A DNA stretch of 56,868 nucleotides from Candidatus Gastranaerophilales bacterium (lineage in GTDB: Bacteria; Cyanobacteriota; Vampirovibrionia; Gastranaerophilales; Gastranaerophilaceae). Position numbers and translations under genes: made by a program. Below the pieces are notes generated by a model, which ran no database searches, was not told where the DNA came from, and saw only the letters and a program-made list of their open reading frames with translations. Shown here piece by piece: positions 1-7,328 of the stretch. How positions within the stretch are numbered: position 1 is the first letter of the stretch; every line of letters starts with the position of its first letter. The stretch lies in assembly GCA_944322945.1 (NCBI GenBank), contig CALUQN010000013.1, positions 1 through 56,868 of the forward strand. Direction: 5' to 3'.

Positions 1-224
1 CTCTTTATATATGCCGCTATTTTGCTGTCTATGCTCGGTGTCGTCATTCTTTCTTTTTTTTTGAACCTTTTACATTTACATTCTTTTTGGACTGACTCCT
101 ATATTATTCTTTTCGGCTATTTCTTCGCTTTTCTTTAATCTTTTTCTTGCCTTTGTTAAGTTTTTTAAAGGAGGGAACATCTTGACATAAAGCCGCAAAT
201 ATTTAATATTTGGCATTTTTGTCG

Positions 225-230
225 TATAAT
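225..230 (+). promoter_or_regulatory. -10 element for pgi
   Basis: A perfect TATAAT lies at 225-230, with only a weak -35 (TTTAAT at 202-207, spacer 17). The TTGACA at 182-187 is too far upstream to pair with it. A start near 237 would give a short leader that still contains the AGGAAAGG ribosome binding site. Confidence 0.55.
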
Positions 231-253
231 ATTTGCAGGAAAGGAAAATTGTT

Positions 254-1570
254 ATGGTAAATGAAACTATGGTAAAAAAAATCGCAGACATCAATGTAAA
301 ATTCACAGGTGTCGACTTTACAAAATACGAAGCAAAAGTTTCTGATTTTGTAAATGAATTTTCAAAACGTGCAAACCAAAAAGGTCAATTTTTAAACTGG
401 GTAAACCTCCCTCAATTACAATTGACAAGAGTTAATGAGTTATACGATCTGGCTGACAGCCTGAAAAAACAAACCGGCGCTGAAAGACTTTGCGTAATGG
501 GCATAGGCGGTTCAAAACACACCGTTGAACATATGTTGAGTATCAACGGACTGAATATTTGTTCTGAAAGTATTGTATTCTATTCTGATGTTGATTCAGC
601 AAGTCTTGAACGCTTTTTGTACAAATTAGGCAATGACGTAACAACAGCAAACTTTATGATTGCGTCAAAATCAGGTTCAACATTTGAAACAAAAGACGGA
701 TTTTTAAGAGTATGGGCAATGCTGGAAGACGCTTACAAAGCTAAAGGACAATCAGAAACAGAAGCTAAAGAATCAGTTAACAGACACTTTATCGCAGTAA
801 CCGACGCAAACTCAGAAAAAAGCGAACTCCGCAGAACTTCAAACGAAAATGGCTGGCTTGGGGATTTATACATACACGATGACGTTGGCGGAAGATTTTC
901 AGCATTTGATGACCACGCTCTTTTTGCACTTGCTTATGCCGGAATGAAAAAAGAAGATATGATTGAAATGCTGCAAGCTGCTCAAGATATGTCAACACTG
1001 TCACTCACAGCAGATTTAAGCATAAATGACGCATTAAAAGAAGGTATTTTCTGGGCTGATGCTAAATTGAACGGAATTGAAGCATCTGTTCACCAATATA
1101 TGGGTTCAATCTTTGAAAACACTGTTTACTGGCATGCTCAAATGCAAAATGAATCGGTAAAAGATACACTGAAACAGGTTGCAAAAGTTCCTGATGCAAT
1201 GCACCATAGTGCAGAAGCACACTTTAATCCTGCGAACAAATTTGCTTTCGCGCTCACTGTACCGAGAGATAACGGTGTTTGCAGAGAAAATGCTGATGCC
1301 TACATTGCGGCTCTTGACAAATCTTATATCAGTACCGGCAATTTCTTTAATGAAGAAGTCAACACTAAAGGTATGGGTTTGACACCAAAAGCCGCAGGCG
1401 CAATGACACAACTACGAGCATACGCAACCGTTTATCAGGAAATCGTTGAAAAAACTGTCAGAGGTATTGCATTCCCTGAAGTCCTTGACAGCGTACTCCA
1501 ACCGCACGTTGAATTCTACAAAAAGAATCTTAAAGGCGGAGTTGTAGTTCCGGGCAGAATATCAAAATAA
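254..1570 (+). CDS. pgi: Glucose-6-phosphate isomerase
   Basis: This enzyme interconverts glucose 6-phosphate and fructose 6-phosphate in cytoplasmic glycolysis and gluconeogenesis. The 438-residue product shows the GIGGS sugar-phosphate loop, the SKSGST(F)ET segment and DVGGRFSAF, all in family order, and its length matches compact bacterial Pgi proteins. I chose the ATG at 254 because AGGAAAGG lies just before it; the in-frame ATG at 233 would put the binding site inside the gene and start right after the -10 hexamer. It is monocistronic and ends at a strong bidirectional terminator facing the next gene. Confidence 0.95.
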   Translation: MVNETMVKKIADINVKFTGVDFTKYEAKVSDFVNEFSKRANQKGQFLNWVNLPQLQLTRVNELYDLADSLKKQTGAERLCVMGIGGSKHTVEHMLSINGLNICSESIVFYSDVDSASLERFLYKLGNDVTTANFMIASKSGSTFETKDGFLRVWAMLEDAYKAKGQSETEAKESVNRHFIAVTDANSEKSELRRTSNENGWLGDLYIHDDVGGRFSAFDDHALFALAYAGMKKEDMIEMLQAAQDMSTLSLTADLSINDALKEGIFWADAKLNGIEASVHQYMGSIFENTVYWHAQMQNESVKDTLKQVAKVPDAMHHSAEAHFNPANKFAFALTVPRDNGVCRENADAYIAALDKSYISTGNFFNEEVNTKGMGLTPKAAGAMTQLRAYATVYQEIVEKTVRGIAFPEVLDSVLQPHVEFYKKNLKGGVVVPGRISK

Positions 1571-1592
1571 CACACCCGAAAAAAATAAAATC

Positions 1593-1640
1593 AAAAAAAT
1601 CTTTCGCATGTTGTAATCTACGCAAGCGAAAGATTTTTTT
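1593..1640. terminator. Bidirectional intrinsic terminator
   Basis: A perfect 15-bp stem pairs 1593-1607 with 1626-1640 around an 18-nt loop. It is A-rich on the left and T-rich on the right, so it can terminate pgi on the plus strand and the converging gene on the minus strand. Confidence 0.9.
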
Positions 1641-1680
1641 AATGAATACTACTACTGATTGAACATCCCTAATTCCTAAA

Positions 1681-2505
1681 CTACAACGGCCCAGGAGCTT
1701 GTTTCAGTGTTGAATAATTTGTTGAGTATTTGTATCCCCAGCGGTCTGCATTTGCTTTCCAAAAATCATCTATACTTTTTGATGCCGAGCCGCTTTTTAT
1801 TAGTTCTTTTTCTAAAACTGCTATACGTTCTACAAGTTTTTTATTTTTCATCAATTTTTCACCGTCTGCAATAGCTTTTGTTCCTGAAAGCAATTCACGC
1901 CCAATTGAGGCGTGCATTATTTTTTTGACACTGTCTTTGAGCGGTGCAGGGAAAAATTTTGTCCACATTTTAATATATTTTTCCATTGCGGTTGCAGATA
2001 TTCCTACTCTTGCAGATAATTCAAAAAAGTCTTTTATTTTCCCCGGGAAATAATCGTAAAATTTCTTGTCCTGCTTTTCTGAAAGCATTGAATATTCCCC
2101 GTCTTTATTAAATGCAACCATCCTTTTGATTTTATTGCCGACCTGGGTTAAGAAATCCTGCAAGCTTACAGGTAAGGCTTGTCCGTAAAACTCCGGGTGC
2201 CCATGAAAGAAGGTAGTACCGTTTAAATCAATCTTTTCAAATTTAGATATATCAATATCTGCTAAACCGCCGTCAACTTCGCCTAGAACTCTATTTTTCT
2301 TCAAAATAACAGCTCTTTCAAAAGGAACATCGGCATTTAATGCTTGCAGTACTTTCGTGCGTGCATAATTCTGTGCTGCCCAGGTTGTTTGAAAGTTTAT
2401 TTGGTTATCGGGTCTTACCCAGCCTATTAGTGAAGGATTAAGTCTTTGTGTATTTATATTTGAATTGAAAAATTTTGGGGATAATAATGCGTTAAATTTT
2501 AACAT
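1681..2505 (-). CDS. Uncharacterised protein with a JAB-like metal-binding signature
   Basis: I do not recognise this 274-residue protein with confidence. Its middle holds a Glu in VLGEVDGG followed by FFHGHPEF and then PVSLQD. This recalls the Glu...His-x-His-Pro...Ser-x-x-Asp arrangement of JAB/MPN (JAMM) metalloproteases, although the gap between His and Ser is 10 residues rather than the usual 7. The C-terminal half is helical and Lys-rich, with no signal peptide or membrane segment. The start is uncertain: a TTG at 2571 would add 22 residues, while the ATG at 2505 has AGGAG at an overly long spacing. It lies 98 nt after priA (32 nt with the TTG start) on the same strand and may be co-transcribed. 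Confidence 0.6.
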   Translation of the reverse strand: MLKFNALLSPKFFNSNINTQRLNPSLIGWVRPDNQINFQTTWAAQNYARTKVLQALNADVPFERAVILKKNRVLGEVDGGLADIDISKFEKIDLNGTTFFHGHPEFYGQALPVSLQDFLTQVGNKIKRMVAFNKDGEYSMLSEKQDKKFYDYFPGKIKDFFELSARVGISATAMEKYIKMWTKFFPAPLKDSVKKIMHASIGRELLSGTKAIADGEKLMKNKKLVERIAVLEKELIKSGSASKSIDDFWKANADRWGYKYSTNYSTLKQAPGPL

Positions 2506-2603
2506 TGTGAACTTATACTCCTGTTTGTCTGCATAAAAATGTCTCAAGATAAAAATTTGCGTTTTTATCAAAGATTAGTTACATATTTTAATAAAAGCTG
2601 CAG

Positions 2604-5330
2604 TTACAAAATATCAAGCGGATCAACATCCACCGCCATCCTGATATCTTTAGGAACAGTCACTCTGTTCAAAAAACTTGAAATAAACTGATGACCTTTT
2701 TCGTCTAGCTTATTTTTGATAATAATTTGGAAGCGGTAAAGCCCGTTAAGTCTCTCGATTACGCACGGGGTAGGACCGAGGACTTCCAGCCGCTCGGAAA
2801 TCCCGTATTTTTCAATCATAGTGCAGAGGCGGAGTGCTATTTCCTGCGCGGATTTTTCCGCGCGGAAATTATTTTCGCTGCTTAAAATTATTCTTATAAT
2901 CTGGCTGAATGGCGGGTAGTCAAATTCTTCTCTGGCGATAATCTCTTTGTCATAAAATTCACGGTAATTTTGAGATTTAGCACTTGCCAGCGCGTAATAG
3001 TCAGGATTATAGGTCTGGAAAAACACTCTGCCGCTGAATTCTCCGCGGCCGGCTCGCCCCGCAACCTGTGTTAACAGTTGAAATCCTCGTTCCGAGGCTC
3101 TGAAATCCGGAAGATTAAAGCTTGCATCAGCTGATATAACTCCGACAAGCGTGACATTCGGGTTGTCCAGCCCCTTTGCAATCATCTGAGTTCCAACAAG
3201 GATATCTATATCGCCTTTTTGAAATCTCTCCAAAAGTCGGATATGCTCGCCTTTTTTTACCATTACGTCACTGTCTACACGTTCGACATTATAATTTGGG
3301 TAAAGCTCTTTTATATAAGTTTCGATTTTTTGGGTTCCTGTTCCGCTGTTTTTTAGCGCGTCAGAACCGCAGTCCGGACAAAAATCTGGGAACGGCTCTT
3401 CGTGATTACAGTAATGGCATTTCAGCCGTTGGTCTTTTGCATGCCATATCATCGGTATAGCGCAATTGGGGCATCCTATTACGTATCCGCACGCCTGACA
3501 CTGCGTAAATGTTGAAAATCCGCGGCGGTTTATCAGTAAAATTACCTGCTGCCCTTTGTCCAACGTTTCTTGAATTTCCGTTTGCAGAGGTTTTGAGATA
3601 ACACTTTTATATGCGGCGCGTCCGTATTCCTGCATATTGATTACGGTCACAGGCGGAACTTTGGCGTCGTTGTAGCGCTTTGTTAATTCAAAAAGATTTC
3701 CGGAATTCACAGCTCTATAGTAAACGGAAATATCAGGAGTCGCTGAGCCTAATATCAGCGGACAGTTATGAAATTCAGCGAGTTTTTTTGAAACCACTTT
3801 TGCATCATAACGAGGAGCCGGCGAGGTCTGCTTGTAGGCGCTTTCGTGCTCCTCGTCAATAATTATGAGTCCTATGTTCTGTAAAGGTGCAAATACCGCA
3901 GAGCGGGCACCTGCGAGAATCTTTATCTCATTTCTGTATAATTTTTGCCATACGTCATAGCGCTCGCCGTCAGAAATGCTGCTGTGCCAGATTGCAACAT
4001 CTTCCGTTCCAAATTTTTTTGCCAGACGCTTTGTCAATTGTGACGCAAGCGCTATTTCCGGGGCAAGAAACAACACATTTTTGCCGGCTTTTATTGTGTC
4101 ATCAATCAGTTTGAAATAAACTTCCGTTTTGCCGGATGCTGTTACGCCGTGGAGAAGTATCGGCTCCGGAGGAAATGTTTTTTGCGGAAAATCATTATTT
4201 TCTTTAGAAGTATTACCCCTCTCCGAAATCAAAGATTTCGACTCTCCCGCAAGGGGAGAGTAAATTAATGTTTCTAATATTACGTTGAGCACAGATTCAA
4301 TATTATTAAATATTTCATTATTCCAAAAGCGCAAGATTTTAAACCCTTGATTTTGGAGATGATTTTCTCTAAGTTTGTCATTCTCTGTCTGAATCTCTTG
4401 ATTGTGATGTCCCCCATCCAGTTCAATTATAAGTTTCTTTTCATAACATACAAAATCTACAATGTAGTTATCTATAGCTTCTTGGCGTCTGAATTTAAAA
4501 TTTCCGAGTTGTTTATTTTTTAAGTAGTACCATAAAATATTTTCTGCATCTGTCATATTTTTACGTAATTTTTTTGAATATTCCAGTGCTGTTTCAGAAT
4601 AAAAATGCCGGGCTTGTTCCCTCTCCCCTTGCGGGAGAGGGTCAGGGTGAGGGGTGGCTGTGCCGTTGATTTTTGCTTTTATCCCCTCGTAAACTTTTTG
4701 TTGTTCCGGTGAAAGTTCAAATAACGGTTCTTTTTCGGTTATTCTCAATATATCAAGAGGATTACGGTATAATTCCTCTGACGTTAATTTTAAACATCCT
4801 GCATCAGCAAGTTTTTTTATTGTGGCACGGGTTGTTTTTGCCATTTTTTCAAAGATTATGAGAGGGGTCTTGCCCATTTCTTTTAAAGTTTCCAGAACTT
4901 CAATCTGACGTTTTGTAGCACCATCAAACGTTACAAATTCAACCGACTGTTCTGTTTTGGAGGCTTTTTCAATTAATTTTAAAGGAATAGCAGCGTTCAA
5001 AACCGTCACCAAATCACAGCAGTAATAGTTGGCAACCCATTCAAGCAGTTTCAGGTAATCAATGTTAAAAAGCGGCGTTTCATCAAGAATTTTGCTCACC
5101 TTTTTAGCCTTGATTTCCGGCGGCAGGTAATCCGAAAATCCGACACAAAATGCGTTAATAAGCCCCTGTCTGCCAAAAGGCACAAGAATTGCCTGACCGA
5201 TTTTGATTTTATCTTTCATCTCATCAGGTATAAGGTAGCTGTAAGTTTTGACACCAAGCCCCTTGATATTCACCAGCGCAAGTGCATATTTGTATTGCGG
5301 TATTTCGTCGTTAAACAAATTTGTTTGCAT
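2604..5330 (-). CDS. priA: Primosomal replication helicase PriA with an inserted DUF559-like domain
   Basis: PriA reloads the replisome at stalled forks. The product has the N-terminal 3'-DNA-binding region, Walker A (GVTASGKTEVY, near residue 395), DEEH (near 490) and the zinc-binding block starting CQACGY and ending CPDCGS (about 610-655), followed by helicase motifs and the C-terminal domain. It is 908 residues, against about 730-760 for usual PriA. The excess is residues 226-372, a complete DUF559/Vsr-like nuclease domain (VDFVC, IELDGGHH, LRFWNN) placed just before Walker A. The reading frame is intact throughout, so the helicase is probably still made. No Shine-Dalgarno sequence is clear at the start. 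A PC4-like gene lies 52 nt upstream on the same strand. Confidence 0.93.
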   Translation of the reverse strand: MQTNLFNDEIPQYKYALALVNIKGLGVKTYSYLIPDEMKDKIKIGQAILVPFGRQGLINAFCVGFSDYLPPEIKAKKVSKILDETPLFNIDYLKLLEWVANYYCCDLVTVLNAAIPLKLIEKASKTEQSVEFVTFDGATKRQIEVLETLKEMGKTPLIIFEKMAKTTRATIKKLADAGCLKLTSEELYRNPLDILRITEKEPLFELSPEQQKVYEGIKAKINGTATPHPDPLPQGEREQARHFYSETALEYSKKLRKNMTDAENILWYYLKNKQLGNFKFRRQEAIDNYIVDFVCYEKKLIIELDGGHHNQEIQTENDKLRENHLQNQGFKILRFWNNEIFNNIESVLNVILETLIYSPLAGESKSLISERGNTSKENNDFPQKTFPPEPILLHGVTASGKTEVYFKLIDDTIKAGKNVLFLAPEIALASQLTKRLAKKFGTEDVAIWHSSISDGERYDVWQKLYRNEIKILAGARSAVFAPLQNIGLIIIDEEHESAYKQTSPAPRYDAKVVSKKLAEFHNCPLILGSATPDISVYYRAVNSGNLFELTKRYNDAKVPPVTVINMQEYGRAAYKSVISKPLQTEIQETLDKGQQVILLINRRGFSTFTQCQACGYVIGCPNCAIPMIWHAKDQRLKCHYCNHEEPFPDFCPDCGSDALKNSGTGTQKIETYIKELYPNYNVERVDSDVMVKKGEHIRLLERFQKGDIDILVGTQMIAKGLDNPNVTLVGVISADASFNLPDFRASERGFQLLTQVAGRAGRGEFSGRVFFQTYNPDYYALASAKSQNYREFYDKEIIAREEFDYPPFSQIIRIILSSENNFRAEKSAQEIALRLCTMIEKYGISERLEVLGPTPCVIERLNGLYRFQIIIKNKLDEKGHQFISSFLNRVTVPKDIRMAVDVDPLDIL
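4215..4655 (-). mobile_element. In-frame DUF559-bearing element inside priA
   Basis: Identical 19-nt inverted repeats (CTCTCCCGCAAGGGGAGAG at 4242-4260 and its reverse complement at 4621-4639) bound the segment, and each is itself nearly palindromic. The outer ends are ACCCCTC at 4215 and GAGGGGT at 4655. The span is 441 nt, exactly 147 codons, so it does not break priA. It encodes an apparently intact PD-(D/E)xK-type DUF559 domain plus repeat-derived linkers (PHPDPLPQGERE and SPLAGESK). No target-site duplication and no transposase are visible. Similar CCCTCTCCCC...GAGGGG repeats flanking DUF559 genes are, to my knowledge, common in bacteria; how they move is not clear. Confidence 0.8.
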
Positions 5331-5354
5331 AATTTATATCAGCAAGTCATTCTA

Positions 5355-5373
5355 CCGGGTCGTGAAAGCCCGG
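5355..5373 (-). other. Short hairpin between the PC4-like gene and priA
   Basis: CCGGG at 5355-5359 pairs with CCCGG at 5369-5373 in the 52-nt gap. No T-tract follows on the minus strand, so it is not a clear terminator. The neighbouring GTCATTCT resembles the dispersed TCA-CTGA repeat family seen elsewhere in the window. Confidence 0.35.
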
Positions 5374-5382
5374 CAGCAACAA

Positions 5383-5613
5383 CTATTCAGCCATAAATTC
5401 TTTTTTTGCTTCTTCAATAGCTTCTGAAAGTATATCAAGCTGGTCAGGCGCAAATGTTACACCTTTTTTGGTAGGAAGCCAAGTTGCCCCTTCATCTGTT
5501 GTATAGAAAATTCTCAAGTTAAAGTAACTTTTTCCCTTATATTCGCTTACTGAAATTTGAAGCTGTTCAGTGTCGTTTCTTTGAATTGTTGCCAAAATTT
5601 TGGAATCTGCCAT
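5383..5613 (-). CDS. PC4/p15-domain transcriptional coactivator-like protein (YdbC type)
   Basis: This 76-residue protein matches the single-domain PC4 fold: a four-stranded N-terminal sheet (ILATIQRN, LQISVSEYKGK, YFNLRIFYTTD, WLPTKKGVTF) and then one helix (LDILSEAIEEAKKEF). Bacterial YdbC-type homologues bind single-stranded DNA and are proposed to act in transcription or DNA transactions. The ATG at 5613 sits 7 nt after AAGGAG; the alternative TTG at 5619 is too close to that site. Its position ahead of priA fits a role near single-stranded DNA, but that is inference from context. Confidence 0.8.
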   Translation of the reverse strand: MADSKILATIQRNDTEQLQISVSEYKGKSYFNLRIFYTTDEGATWLPTKKGVTFAPDQLDILSEAIEEAKKEFMAE

Positions 5614-5651
5614 TCTCAATCTCCTTATATATTTAAACTAATTACAAATAA

Positions 5652-5660
5652 ATGATAGCA
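5652..5660 (-). promoter_or_regulatory. Extended -10 promoter for the PC4-like gene
   Basis: On the minus strand the sequence reads TGCTATCAT, an extended -10 (TG at 5659-5660, hexamer 5657-5652). It leaves about 32 nt of leader carrying the AAGGAG site. No convincing -35 was found. Confidence 0.45.
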
Positions 5661-5686
5661 CAGATATCTCAAATAAAGAAATTTCA

Positions 5687-5695
5687 TGGTAAAAT
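5687..5695 (+). promoter_or_regulatory. Extended -10 promoter of purB, probably leaderless
   Basis: TGGTAAAAT ends at 5695, exactly 6 nt before the purB ATG at 5702. No Shine-Dalgarno sequence is present, so transcription should begin at or next to the start codon. Confidence 0.55.
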
Positions 5696-5701
5696 AAAAA
5701 T

Positions 5702-6991
5702 ATGATTGACAGATATTCACGCGAAGAAATGAAAAATATTTGGTCTCTGCAGTCCAAATTTGAATACTACTTAAAAGTAGAAATAGCCGTATGTGAGGCT
5801 TATGCACAAATAGGCACCATTCCGCAGGAAGATGTGGAACAGATAAAAAAACTTGCCAAATTTGATGTTGCAAGAATAGACGAAATTGAACGGGAAGTAC
5901 GTCATGATTTGATTGCATTCCTGACAAACGTTAACGAAAGCCTCGGCGATTTAGGACGTCACGTCCATGTCGGGTTAACAAGTTCCGATGTAATTGACAC
6001 GGCATTTGCCATGCAAATTCAGGACAGCGGAAATATCATCCTTGCGGATTTAGATAAAGTTATATTCTCAATCAGAGAACTTGCCAAAAAACATAAGTAT
6101 ACCGTATGCATCGGACGTTCCCACGGTGTACACGCAGAGGTAATGACTTTCGGTGTAAAATTATGCAGCTGGATAGACATTCTTGAACGCCAGAGAGATA
6201 ATTTTGCCCACGCAATGGAACAGGTGCGGGTCGGACAAATTTCAGGCCCGGTCGGAACTTACAGCAATATATCCCCGGATGTTGAACAGATTACCTGCAA
6301 AAATTTGGGGCTAAAACCAGCAAGGATTTCAACGCAGATTATCGCAAGAGATTATCACGCATACTTTATGCAGTCTCTGGCTCTAATCGCAAGTGTTCTT
6401 GAACAGTTTGCAACCGAAATACGCCACCTCCAGAGAACAGAAGTTCTGGAAGTTGAAGAAGGGTTTGCTAAAGGTCAAAAAGGTTCAAGTGCTATGCCGC
6501 ATAAGAAAAATCCGGTTTTGAGCGAAAATCTTTGCGGGCTGGCAAGAGTTGTCAGGGCAAATTCTATTGTCGCAATGGAAAATATCCCCCTCTGGCATGA
6601 AAGGGATATTTCTCACAGTTCCGCAGAACGTATAATTTTTCCGGACAGTTTAACTCTCGTTGACTTTATGCTCGACAGGTTTAACGGTATTGTTGAAAAT
6701 CTGGTTGTGCACGAGGATAATATGTTGAAAAATACCGAAAAATTCGGTGGTATTATCTTCTCGCAAAAAGTTCTGCTGGAACTTGTAAACAAAGGGCTTT
6801 CAAGAGATGACGCGTATAGAATTGTCCAGCGTAACGCACTTGATGCTTTTGAAAATAACGGCGATTTCAGGGCTAATCTTCTTTCAGACGCGGAAGTGCT
6901 CTCTTATCTTTCCCCTGATGAAATTGAAGCAGTCTTCAACAAAGAACAGTTTCTGCAAAATATAGAAACTATTTATAACAGAATTTTGTAA
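5702..6991 (+). CDS. purB: Adenylosuccinate lyase
   Basis: PurB releases fumarate at two steps of purine synthesis (SAICAR to AICAR, and adenylosuccinate to AMP). The 429-residue product has the fumarase/aspartase superfamily signature GSSAMPHKKNP in the flexible catalytic loop, TSSDVIDTA and the GRSHGVHAE segment carrying catalytic histidines. Its length is typical of the shorter bacterial PurB form. It is transcribed alone and divergently from the PC4-like gene. The start lacks a ribosome binding site and directly follows a -10 element. Confidence 0.96.
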   Translation: MIDRYSREEMKNIWSLQSKFEYYLKVEIAVCEAYAQIGTIPQEDVEQIKKLAKFDVARIDEIEREVRHDLIAFLTNVNESLGDLGRHVHVGLTSSDVIDTAFAMQIQDSGNIILADLDKVIFSIRELAKKHKYTVCIGRSHGVHAEVMTFGVKLCSWIDILERQRDNFAHAMEQVRVGQISGPVGTYSNISPDVEQITCKNLGLKPARISTQIIARDYHAYFMQSLALIASVLEQFATEIRHLQRTEVLEVEEGFAKGQKGSSAMPHKKNPVLSENLCGLARVVRANSIVAMENIPLWHERDISHSSAERIIFPDSLTLVDFMLDRFNGIVENLVVHEDNMLKNTEKFGGIIFSQKVLLELVNKGLSRDDAYRIVQRNALDAFENNGDFRANLLSDAEVLSYLSPDEIEAVFNKEQFLQNIETIYNRIL

Positions 6992-6996
6992 AATTG

Positions 6997-7025
6997 TTGA
7001 TTTATGTGAAAGCATAAGCTAAAAT
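6997..7025 (+). promoter_or_regulatory. Promoter of the hydrogenase operon
   Basis: TTGATT at 6997-7002 and TAAAAT at 7020-7025 are separated by 17 nt. A start near 7032 gives a leader of about 20 nt with the GAGGAAA binding site before the ATG at 7054. Confidence 0.6.
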
Positions 7026-7053
7026 TTTAATATAAAAATTAATTGAGGAAATT

Positions 7054-7302
7054 ATGGCAAAATTAAATATATCCGTATGTATGGGCAGTTCATGTTTTGC
7101 CCGCGGGAATAATGAAAATCTGGAATTTATAGAAAAATATATTAAAGATAATCATCTGGAAGCAGAAATTGATATTACAGGCACCCGCTGCGAAGGGAAA
7201 TGCGCAACAGGTCCTAATATTTTTGTTAATGGAATTGAATACAGCGAAGTAGACATTGATAAAATTCAAAATATCCTTGCCGAAGCCGCTCAAATTAAAT
7301 AA
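7054..7302 (+). CDS. Thioredoxin-like [2Fe-2S] ferredoxin (hydrogenase-associated)
   Basis: This 82-residue single-domain protein resembles the thioredoxin-fold [2Fe-2S] module of NuoE/HydC. Four cysteines lie in the expected order: C-x4-C in VCMGSSCF near residue 10, and C-x3-C in RCEGKC near residue 48. It probably carries one cluster and passes electrons to or from a hydrogenase. It is the first gene of the operon, 26 nt before the sensory hydrogenase. The product of 10247-10507 is a diverged paralogue, so each hydrogenase may have its own small carrier. A stand-alone partner rather than a true HydC subunit is inferred from its small size and the lack of a HydB-like gene. Confidence 0.85.
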   Translation: MAKLNISVCMGSSCFARGNNENLEFIEKYIKDNHLEAEIDITGTRCEGKCATGPNIFVNGIEYSEVDIDKIQNILAEAAQIK

Positions 7303-7328
7303 AAATCACATAGTTATCAGGAGTTTAT

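Noticed and set aside
1-47. Possible start of a minus-strand gene running off the left edge (MTTPSIDSKIAAYIK...)
   Set aside because: Only 15 codons are visible, with a weak AAGAAAGA before the ATG. Too little to call.
182-187. TTGACA upstream of pgi as a -35
   Set aside because: It is 37 nt from the TATAAT, so it cannot pair with it.
76-306. Minus-strand ORF of 76 residues overlapping the pgi start
   Set aside because: No ribosome binding site at any start; it runs through the pgi promoter and coding start. The shorter Lys-rich version from 216 is possible but unsupported.
2604-5330. priA as a pseudogene because of the insertion
   Set aside because: The insertion is a multiple of three, there is no internal stop, and all helicase and zinc motifs follow in frame.
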